Assembly: GCA_937934465.1 (NCBI GenBank)
Contig: CALGZO010000268.1
Coordinates: 1 to 7,471 of the forward strand
DNA: 7,471 nt
From: an uncultured Fimbriimonadales bacterium
GTDB taxonomy: Bacteria; Armatimonadota; Fimbriimonadia; Fimbriimonadales; GBS-DC
Direction of reading: 5' to 3'
Under the pieces are notes generated by a model. It ran no database searches. It saw nothing but the letters and a program-made list of their open reading frames with translations, and was not told where the DNA came from. Both the position numbers and the translations under genes were made by a program. Of this stretch, positions 1 to 5,351 are shown piece by piece. The first letter of the stretch is position 1, and the number at the start of each line of letters is the position of its first letter.

Positions 1-4
1 TTGG

Positions 5-10
5 TATAAT
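5..10 (+). promoter_or_regulatory. -10 promoter box (TATAAT) for the HMA/two-component operon
   Basis: A perfect TATAAT lies six bases before the ATG at 17. With the usual 6-7 base distance from -10 box to transcription start, transcription would begin on the A of the start codon and give a leaderless mRNA. No Shine-Dalgarno sequence fits in the six intervening bases (TCGGTT), which agrees. Any -35 element would lie outside the window, so the promoter cannot be fully judged. Confidence 0.6.
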
Positions 11-16
11 TCGGTT

Positions 17-232
17 ATGCAGCTTCAAGAAAAGGCGTGGCGTGTCCCCGATATCGAGTGCGAGGGCTGCGTGCGTTCGATTCGCCGTGCGCTCGACGAT
101 GTGGACGGCGTGACACAGGTGGAGGTGGACTTGCTGACCAAGACGGTGCGCGTGGCGTTCGACGCTGAGCGCGTGGGTGCGGACGAGTTGCACGCGCGGA
201 TTGAGCAAGCGGGCTTCACGCCGCAGGCGTAG
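17..232 (+). CDS. Heavy-metal-associated (HMA) domain protein, CopZ-like metallochaperone
   Basis: This 71-residue protein is a single HMA domain, the ferredoxin-like fold of soluble copper chaperones (CopZ/Atx1) and of the N-terminal domains of metal P-type ATPases. The metal-binding loop is I-E-C-E-G-C, with C15 and C18 as the CxxC ligand pair. The Met that usually sits two residues before the first Cys is Ile here. The following helix (VRSIRRALDDVDGV), the strand VTQVEVDLLTKTVRVAF and the closing helix/strand AGFTP match the family pattern and length. Its presumed role is to bind and deliver a soft metal, most often Cu(I), in the cytoplasm. The ATG at 17 follows a -10 box directly, so translation is probably leaderless. 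The gene ends 8 bases before the histidine kinase and is likely co-transcribed with it. No metal ATPase is visible in the window. Metal identity is inferred from the family only. Confidence 0.9.
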   Translation: MQLQEKAWRVPDIECEGCVRSIRRALDDVDGVTQVEVDLLTKTVRVAFDAERVGADELHARIEQAGFTPQA

Positions 233-240
233 GGGGCAAG

Positions 241-1389
241 ATGGCTCGGATGCCTCCGCCCTATCGGCGGTTCTCGCGCGTGAACTTGCCCGTGTGGCTG
301 CTGGTCGGCGCGACGATTGTCTGGGCGCTGCTGCAAAAGCGCGCGGGCGCGTTCACGCTCGGCTGGGAGCAGTTAGCCGTGCTGATTGCGCTGGCGCTGC
401 TCTCGGCGACGGCGCGCACTTGGGTGGGGCTGAAAGACCCGCGCGTGATGTATCGGCTGAGTTTGCCGTTGGTGGCATTCGACCTCGCGCTGATTACTAT
501 CGCCACGCGCTTCACTGGGGGCTACGAGAGCCATGTGTGGCTGCTCTATTTTGCACTGTTGGCGTCGGAGGCGGCGGTGATGTCGACGCGCGGGCTGACG
601 CTGATGCTTCTGTTGACCGCCGTCGGCTACGGCTGGGCGTGCGCCCCCATGCCGCCCGAACTGTGGAGCAACTTCGGCTACCGAATCGCCTCGGTCAGCA
701 TCGTGAGCTGGCTGATGCACCAAATCTATCGCAGCCATGTGGAGTATCGCTTGGAGTTGGCAGACCTGCGCGAGCAGTACGAGCTGGCGCAGGAGCGCGA
801 GCGTATCGCGCGCGAGTTCCACGACGGCTTGGGACACCATTTGGTTAGCGCGATACGCGGGTTAGATTTGCTCCACCGTCGCCTGCAGGCGCAGGAAGAC
901 AAGTCGCTGAGCGCGTCGCTCCAGACGCATCTCGCCACCCTACGCAACGCGCTCCACGAGACGCGCCAGATTATCCAGCAGCTGCGCGCGCCCGAAACCG
1001 TTGACCTGCGCCAATTTGTCCAGCAGACCGCCGAGCGCGTGGCGCAGAACCTCAACGCGCGCCTGCACTGCGCCTGCCCCGAAGTGATGCCCACGCTCAC
1101 ACCCCTGCAGACGCTGATGCTCACGCGCGTCATCCAAGAGGCGTTCAGCAACATCCTGAAGCACGCGGGCAGCCCCCAGAACCTCTGGGTCGAGTGTAAG
1201 GCGCACGACCGCTACCTCACGATTCGTATCGCCGACGACGGCGACGGGTTCGACCCCGCAACAGTTGTTTCGGGCGTGGGGCTGACCAGCATGCACGACC
1301 GAATACAATCGCTCGGCGGCGAACTGCACCTCCACAGCGCAATCGGACAAGGCACAACGCTCACCGCCCGTATCCCGTTGCAGGAGTAA
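241..1389 (+). CDS. Membrane sensor histidine kinase (HisKA_3/HATPase_c, DesK/NarX type)
   Basis: This 382-residue kinase should phosphorylate the response regulator encoded next to it. The first ~160 residues hold about five or six hydrophobic segments (near 17-32, 44-58, 73-89, 98-113, 117-134 and 146-160) with only short loops, so there is no large extracytoplasmic sensor domain. This layout resembles DesK, which senses the state of the membrane. A coiled-coil linker (YRLELADLREQYELAQERER) leads to the HisKA_3 dimerisation domain with the phospho-acceptor H194 in EFHDGLGHH. The ATPase domain shows the N-box (E300 and N304 in QEAFSNILKHA), the G1 box DDGDGF (332-337) and the G2 box GVGLTSM (345-351). 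All expected catalytic residues are present. The ATG at 241 follows a G-rich stretch (AGGGGG, 231-236) that can act as a ribosome binding site and overlaps the HMA stop. The signal is unknown. The upstream metallochaperone makes metal one candidate. Confidence 0.93.
   Translation: MARMPPPYRRFSRVNLPVWLLVGATIVWALLQKRAGAFTLGWEQLAVLIALALLSATARTWVGLKDPRVMYRLSLPLVAFDLALITIATRFTGGYESHVWLLYFALLASEAAVMSTRGLTLMLLLTAVGYGWACAPMPPELWSNFGYRIASVSIVSWLMHQIYRSHVEYRLELADLREQYELAQERERIAREFHDGLGHHLVSAIRGLDLLHRRLQAQEDKSLSASLQTHLATLRNALHETRQIIQQLRAPETVDLRQFVQQTAERVAQNLNARLHCACPEVMPTLTPLQTLMLTRVIQEAFSNILKHAGSPQNLWVECKAHDRYLTIRIADDGDGFDPATVVSGVGLTSMHDRIQSLGGELHLHSAIGQGTTLTARIPLQE
1382..1386 (+). promoter_or_regulatory. 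Ribosome binding site of the response regulator, overlapping the kinase end
   Basis: AGGAG lies six bases before the ATG at 1393. It sits inside the last codons of the kinase gene, directly before its TAA (1387-1389). The arrangement favours translational coupling of kinase and regulator. It is the clearest Shine-Dalgarno sequence in the window. Confidence 0.75.
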
Positions 1390-1392
1390 ACG

Positions 1393-2043
1393 ATGGACAA
1401 GGTGCGTATCTTACTGGCGGAAGACGATACACGGCTGCAAGAAGCGTTCCGCGAGATGGCGAGCGAGGAGCCGAGCGTGGATTTGCTCGGCGTGGCGGGC
1501 GACGGCGAACAAGCCGTGCAGATGGCGCTGCAGTTCGAACCGCAAGTCATCTTGATGGACATCCAAATGCCCCGACTCAACGGCATCGAAGCCACACGCC
1601 GCATCAAGCGCGCGCTGCCCCACGCGCAGGTGGTCATCTGGACCATCTTCGCCGACGACCAGCATGTGTTCGAGGCTATCAAGGCGGGTGCGATTGGCTA
1701 CCTGCTCAAAGACAGCCCCACTCAGGAGCTGATTGAGGGCATCCAAGCGGCGGCGCGGGGCGAATCGCTGCTCCACCCGACGATTGCCGCGCGGGTAATC
1801 CACGAGTTCCAACGCCTGCGCACTGCCGCGCCCGACGCGCCCGAATGGCTCCACGAGCTGACCGCGCGCGAGACCGAAGTGCTGCGCCTGCTCGCCGCCG
1901 GCAAGCGCAACAAAGAGATTGCCGCGCAACTGTTCCTCACAGAGAAGACCGTGAAGAACTACATCTCCAGTATCCTGTTCAAGTTGCAGGTGAACTCGCG
2001 CACGGAAGCGGCGTTGCTGGCGCAGAGGCAGGGTTTAATTTAG
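1393..2043 (+). CDS. NarL/FixJ-family response regulator with LuxR-type HTH
   Basis: This 216-residue DNA-binding response regulator is the partner of the upstream kinase. The receiver domain (about 4-120) has the acidic pocket E10-D11-D12, the phospho-acceptor D56 in ILMDIQMP, the switch Thr T84 and the conserved K106 in YLLKDSP. All residues needed for phosphorylation are present. The C-terminal LuxR/GerE helix-turn-helix (about 155-213) begins LTARETEVLRLLAAG and contains the recognition region NKEIAAQLFLTEKTVKNYISS, typical of NarL-type regulators. Length and domain order are normal for the family. The ATG at 1393 is supported by an AGGAG six bases upstream, and only 3 bases separate the gene from the kinase stop. 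Target genes are not evident. Autoregulation of the operon is common in this family but cannot be seen here. Confidence 0.95.
   Translation: MDKVRILLAEDDTRLQEAFREMASEEPSVDLLGVAGDGEQAVQMALQFEPQVILMDIQMPRLNGIEATRRIKRALPHAQVVIWTIFADDQHVFEAIKAGAIGYLLKDSPTQELIEGIQAAARGESLLHPTIAARVIHEFQRLRTAAPDAPEWLHELTARETEVLRLLAAGKRNKEIAAQLFLTEKTVKNYISSILFKLQVNSRTEAALLAQRQGLI
2036..2041 (+). promoter_or_regulatory. Possible internal -10 box before trmB
   Basis: TAATTT, within the last codons of the response regulator, lies five bases before the GTG at 2047, the same spacing as at the other two presumed leaderless starts here. It fits a loose TANNNT pattern. There is no good Shine-Dalgarno sequence at a normal distance: AGGG at 2030-2033 is 13 bases away. 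This may be chance, because the stretch also encodes the C-terminus of the regulator. Confidence 0.25.
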
Positions 2044-2046
2044 CCC

Positions 2047-2964
2047 GTGCGTGCCTATTACCGCTCACTGAAGCCGTTGGTGCTGTGGCGCGAGTCGGCG
2101 CGTCCGCTGGATTGGGCGTCGCTGTTCGGGCGCGACGCGCCTGTGGAGCTGGAAATCGGCTTCGGCAGCGGCGACTACTTGGCGGCGCGAGCGGCGCAGC
2201 GCCCTGAGCGCAACTTTGTCGGCGTCGAGTTGGAGTGGGAGGGGGTGCAGCGTGCGCTCCGCAAAGTCGCCGCCGCGCGACTTGCCAATGTGCGGTTGCT
2301 GCTCGGCGATGTGCGCCCCATCCTCCATCGCGCGGTCGCCCCAGAGAGCCTCGCGCGCGCCTATACGCTCTTCCCGTGCCCGTGGCCCAAGAAACAGCAC
2401 CATAAGCATCGCCTGCTCACGCCAGCGCACCTGCAGCTCATCAACAGCCGACTGCGCGACGGGGGCGAGTTCTACCTGCTGACCGACCACGAGGAATACT
2501 TCCAGTGGGTGCTGGGCAACCTCACCGACACAGGGTTTCAGGCGGTCGCGCGCACCACGCCGCCCCAAGTGAACACCAAATACGAACAAAAATGGCGCGC
2601 GCAGGGGCAAACGCAGTTCTACGCGCTCACACTGACCAAAATCGCCCACTGCGCCCTGCCGCTTCAGGAGGATGTGGCTTTGGAGACCTATCGTGTAGAG
2701 CAGTTCGACCCGACGCGCTTTCAGCCCGCCGATTGTCCCGACGAGCCGCGCGTGTTTTTCAAAGAGACGCGCTACGACCCCGTGCGCCAGATAGCGATGA
2801 CGCGCGTAGTGGTGGTGGAAGACGACCTGACGCAGCACTTCTGGATCGAGATTGTGCGCGAGGGCGACGGCTGGCGCATCCGCCCTGCGCCGGGCTGCGG
2901 CGTTGTGCCCACCGTCGGCGTGCAACGCGCTTTGGACGCCATACGCGACGCGCTCGCCCAATGA
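2047..2964 (+). CDS. trmB: tRNA (guanine-N7-)-methyltransferase with C-terminal extension
   Basis: TrmB methylates N7 of G46 in the tRNA variable loop using S-adenosylmethionine. Residues 1-200 are the catalytic Rossmann domain. The SAM loop is LEIGFGSGDYLA (35-46), followed by GVELEW (59-64) and GDVR. The family signature reads FPCPWPKKQHHKHRL (109-123), then LLTDHEEY (144-151) and the C-terminal substrate motif NTKYEQKW (176-183). Two things are odd. First, the Asp of the usual PDPW, proposed as the catalytic residue in Aquifex aeolicus TrmB, is Cys111 (TGC, 2377-2379). Second, the protein is 305 residues where typical TrmB is about 210-240. The extra ~100 residues (about 201-305) form a separate mixed alpha/beta-looking region. 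Extended C-termini are known from thermophile TrmB. The start is a GTG with no clear Shine-Dalgarno sequence, three bases after the regulator stop. Confidence 0.93.
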   Translation: MRAYYRSLKPLVLWRESARPLDWASLFGRDAPVELEIGFGSGDYLAARAAQRPERNFVGVELEWEGVQRALRKVAAARLANVRLLLGDVRPILHRAVAPESLARAYTLFPCPWPKKQHHKHRLLTPAHLQLINSRLRDGGEFYLLTDHEEYFQWVLGNLTDTGFQAVARTTPPQVNTKYEQKWRAQGQTQFYALTLTKIAHCALPLQEDVALETYRVEQFDPTRFQPADCPDEPRVFFKETRYDPVRQIAMTRVVVVEDDLTQHFWIEIVREGDGWRIRPAPGCGVVPTVGVQRALDAIRDALAQ

Positions 2965-2982
2965 CGCGCCGAACCCCGCGTC
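2963..2982 (+). other. Short GC-rich hairpin overlapping the trmB stop
   Basis: GACGCG (2963-2968) and CGCGTC (2977-2982) are perfectly complementary and enclose an 8-base loop. The left arm overlaps the trmB TGA. No T-tract follows, so it is not a canonical intrinsic terminator. It could slow transcription or protect the 3' end of the operon mRNA, or be chance in a GC-rich gap. Confidence 0.3.
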
Positions 2983-2987
2983 TCAGG

Positions 2988-2993
2988 TACTAT
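2988..2993 (+). promoter_or_regulatory. Possible -10 box for the GNAT gene
   Basis: TACTAT fits a -10 hexamer and lies in the short gap after trmB. It would start a transcript near 3000. That would exclude the ATG at 2992, which is inside the box, and favour the GTG at 3028, which has AAGGG (3012-3016) upstream, or the ATG at 3040. No -35 match is visible about 17 bases upstream. Confidence 0.3.
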
Positions 2994-4275
2994 GGTGCAA
3001 GCGCGACTCGCAAGGGTGAACCCATCAGTGAGTGATTCGATGTTTTGGCGGCGAGCGGAAACGGAGGCGCGGCGCGTCACGACCGACGAATCCGAGTGGT
3101 TCCTGCGCGTGCTGTGTCGCGGGTTCGAACTGGAAGCCAGCTCGGCGCGACGCTTCTTCTACGACGACCCCTACTACGAGGTGAACCAGCGTTGGGGGCT
3201 GTGGCTCCACGAGGACGACCAGTCCGTACTGGTCTCGATACTCACGGCGGTCCCACTCACGATGCGTGTGGGGGAACGGTTTGTGGGCGTTTGGGGGATA
3301 GCAGGCGTGACAACGCTGCCTGAATATCGGCGTCAGGGCTTCGCGGCGGAGCTGCTCAGGCGCGTCCTGCGGCGGCTGTATGTGGAGCGCGCGCCGCTCG
3401 CCGTGTTGCAAGCGTTCAATCACGAGTTCTATCGCAAGCTCGGCTGGGAGACCGTCGGCGCGACAGCGCTGGCGCGGCTTAGCCCCAGGCAGTTGCCGCG
3501 CTACCCCGCGCCTCCCCTCCGACGGGCGACCCCCCAAGACCGCGACGCGGTGATACGCCTACACGCCCACTACGGCGTGCAACGCACGGGCAGTCTGCAG
3601 CGCGACACGCGACGCTGGAACTATCTGTTCTGGAACCTGCCGAACCTGTGGGTGTACGAGGCAGCAGGGCAGCTGGAGGGCTACCTGTTCTACGACTTTC
3701 TCGAATCGGGGTGGGTTTTGCGCGTGCGCGAGATGGTGTGGAGCAGCGAGCGTGCGCGGCGTGCGATTTGGGGCTGGCTCGCGTCGAACGAGGAGTCGGT
3801 GATGCAAGTGGAGGTGTCGTTGCCGTTAGACGAGTTGGCGTCGCTGCGGCTTTTGGGGTGGCAATCGCCGCCTGACGAGCCGAGCGAGCCTTTTTACACG
3901 GTGCAGGTGCTGCCGAACTTCATGGCGCGCCCTGTCCACGCGCCGACGCTGCTGCACAGCCTGTTAGATGGCGCGCCTGCGCCCGACGGGTTCGCGCCGT
4001 TCAACCTGCGCGTGCGCGACCGCGCGATTACAGCGCGCGACGATATGATGGGCGTATGTGCGGCGGGCGAAACCCTCCAAGTCGGCGCGGCGATTCGGCG
4101 CGCCCCGACGATTACTCTCGCGCCCACCGCGCTGGCGTTGCTGACCTACGGCACGCTCAGTGCGCCCGAGATGCACGCCCGACGCCTGCTCCACGCGCCC
4201 GACGCGCTGCTGCCCATCCTCGACGCGCTGTTTCCCGAACGCCGCCCGTGCCTGACGCCCATCGACTACTTTTAG
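2992..4275 (+). CDS. Eis-like GNAT N-acetyltransferase with C-terminal sterol-carrier-type domain
   Basis: The frame encodes up to 427 residues with the three-part layout of the Eis family: a GNAT domain (about 25-165), a second GNAT-like domain (about 175-300) and a C-terminal SCP2-like domain (about 305-427). The acetyl-CoA site is visible as GVTTLPEYRRQGFAAELLRR (105-124) with the R/Q-x-x-G-x-A loop RRQGFA. AFNHEFYRKLGWETVG (141-156) carries Y147, which aligns with the general-acid Tyr126 of M. tuberculosis Eis. The protein ends in Phe (PIDYF), as Eis does, where the terminal carboxylate acts as catalytic base. Eis proteins acetylate amines such as aminoglycosides or lysines; the substrate here is unknown. 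Coordinates give the longest frame. The true start is uncertain: the GNAT fold begins near residue 25, so GTG 3028 (AAGGG 11 bases upstream) or ATG 3040 are at least as likely. The gene lies 27 bases after trmB. Confidence 0.88.
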   Translation: MVQARLARVNPSVSDSMFWRRAETEARRVTTDESEWFLRVLCRGFELEASSARRFFYDDPYYEVNQRWGLWLHEDDQSVLVSILTAVPLTMRVGERFVGVWGIAGVTTLPEYRRQGFAAELLRRVLRRLYVERAPLAVLQAFNHEFYRKLGWETVGATALARLSPRQLPRYPAPPLRRATPQDRDAVIRLHAHYGVQRTGSLQRDTRRWNYLFWNLPNLWVYEAAGQLEGYLFYDFLESGWVLRVREMVWSSERARRAIWGWLASNEESVMQVEVSLPLDELASLRLLGWQSPPDEPSEPFYTVQVLPNFMARPVHAPTLLHSLLDGAPAPDGFAPFNLRVRDRAITARDDMMGVCAAGETLQVGAAIRRAPTITLAPTALALLTYGTLSAPEMHARRLLHAPDALLPILDALFPERRPCLTPIDYF

Positions 4276-5237
4276 CCCATGCCCATGTTGCCGTCCATAT
4301 CGCCCATCATGCGGGGCGGCGGCGCGCCGTTGGCAGAGGGCTGATACAAATCCACTGGCGTCCCAAAGCGCGGCGCAGCGAACGGCAGGTGCGTGCTGCC
4401 GCGCGCCAAAATGTGCAGGTAGTTCGCGCTGTCGCCTTCGTAGGGCGCGCCGTGATTCCACGGAACCCACGAACGCGCATTACAATAATGACACACCAGC
4501 GACCTGCGCCACCGATCGGTCGTGCGGTTCGGATAGGAGCGATGCAGCAGATGCCCGTCAAAGAACAACACATCGCCCGACGCCATCGGCACAGGGACGG
4601 GCGGCGGATACTTGCGCACTACCTGAGTCAGCGTGTTCACGGAATCGTCCAAGTGGCTGGCGTTCTCGATCTCGTGCAAGTCCTCGAAAGCGTTCGCGGC
4701 GTGCACATGCGCGTAGGCGTTATTCACCGGCGGGTAGATGGGTTCACAGTGCGAGCCGGGCACAACCCACAGGCAACCGTTCTCCTCATCGGCAGGCTCC
4801 AACGCCAGCCACGCGCCAATCAGCGTGTCGGGATAGGTGGTGATGTAATAAGAGTCCTGATGCCAGCCCTGTCCGCCTGTGCCAGGTGGATTGTGGAACA
4901 GCATCGTCTGCAACGCCAACACATCGGGTCCGATAATCGCCTCCAGCACATCGAGGATGCGCGGGTGGAGCAAGCCCCACTCCGCCGTCGGGTCTACCCA
5001 GTGGAGTTGATGGGCGCGGGTATGTTTGCCTGCTTGCGTCATCACGGCTTTGTCTGCCTGCGCTGGCGGATTCGCCGCCTCCCAACGCTCGATTGCCCAC
5101 GCTCGCAGACGCTCCACATCCGCCGCAGGCACAAGCCCCGACACCTTCAGATACCCCGCGCGACGATACTGCACATACTCGTCGACTTTGACCTTGTAGC
5201 GGTCTGAACGCTCGACCGCTTGCGGAAGATAAGACAT
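4272..5237 (-). CDS. Phytanoyl-CoA dioxygenase (PhyH) family Fe(II)/2-oxoglutarate oxygenase
   Basis: This 321-residue protein belongs to the PhyH family of non-haem iron oxygenases, which hydroxylate a small molecule while decarboxylating 2-oxoglutarate. The iron ligands are readable: H126 and D128 in WHQDSYY and the distal H232 in GHLLHRSYPNRTTDRWRRS. R244 or R245 in that segment is the likely 2-oxoglutarate-binding Arg. GAWLALEPADEENGCLWVVPGSH (141-163) is the typical core strand pair of the double-stranded beta-helix. Length is normal for bacterial members. The last ~13 residues (MMGDMDGNMGMG) are an unusual Met/Gly-rich tail. The substrate is unknown, since PhyH proteins act on lipids, halogenated compounds and secondary metabolites alike. 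The ATG at 5237 lies five bases after a TATAAA, so it is probably leaderless. The gene converges on the GNAT gene, and the two stop codons overlap. Confidence 0.92.
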   Translation of the reverse strand: MSYLPQAVERSDRYKVKVDEYVQYRRAGYLKVSGLVPAADVERLRAWAIERWEAANPPAQADKAVMTQAGKHTRAHQLHWVDPTAEWGLLHPRILDVLEAIIGPDVLALQTMLFHNPPGTGGQGWHQDSYYITTYPDTLIGAWLALEPADEENGCLWVVPGSHCEPIYPPVNNAYAHVHAANAFEDLHEIENASHLDDSVNTLTQVVRKYPPPVPVPMASGDVLFFDGHLLHRSYPNRTTDRWRRSLVCHYCNARSWVPWNHGAPYEGDSANYLHILARGSTHLPFAAPRFGTPVDLYQPSANGAPPPRMMGDMDGNMGMG

Positions 5238-5242
5238 AGCGC

Positions 5243-5248
5243 TTTATA
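5243..5248 (-). promoter_or_regulatory. -10 box (TATAAA) for the PhyH gene
   Basis: On the minus strand TATAAA is followed by GCGCT and then the ATG of the PhyH gene. The spacing puts the transcription start at or next to the start codon. There is no room for a leader with a ribosome binding site. A -35 match is not evident at 16-18 bases upstream. The layout matches the HMA promoter at the left edge. Confidence 0.5.
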
Positions 5249-5255
5249 GATTCGG

Positions 5256-5285
5256 GCGCAAGTCGCGAATTCCTACCTCTTGCGC
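5256..5285. repeat. Inverted repeat upstream of the PhyH promoter, possible operator
   Basis: GCGCAAG (5256-5262) and CTTGCGC (5279-5285) form a perfect 7-base inverted repeat around a 16-base centre. Relative to PhyH transcription it spans about -19 to -48, over the spacer and -35 region, where a regulator would act. It lies in the largest gene-free gap of the window (5238-5351). The rest of that gap shows only a tiny palindrome (TCGGCAGCCGA, 5337-5347) and no terminator with a T-tract. Chance is possible. Confidence 0.35.
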
Positions 5286-5351
5286 GCCAACTGACTGGGA
5301 GCGTTGGAGCAATCATCGGGAGGCTACCTGAGGGAGTCGGCAGCCGATGCA

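Noticed and set aside
2065..2961. Long minus-strand open frame (298 codons) opposite trmB
   Set aside because: It mirrors trmB, has an Arg/Gln/His-rich low-quality translation and no recognisable motif. The plus strand has clear TrmB signatures.
4056..5207. Long plus-strand open frame (383 codons) opposite the PhyH gene
   Set aside because: Its translation is Arg/His/Ala-rich and shows no family motif, while the minus strand encodes a complete PhyH protein with all iron ligands. It is a GC-rich antisense shadow.
5337..5347. Palindrome TCGGCAGCCGA just downstream of the Res-like gene, considered as a terminator
   Set aside because: The arms are five bases with a one-base centre, which cannot form a normal hairpin loop. 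No T-tract follows on the minus strand.
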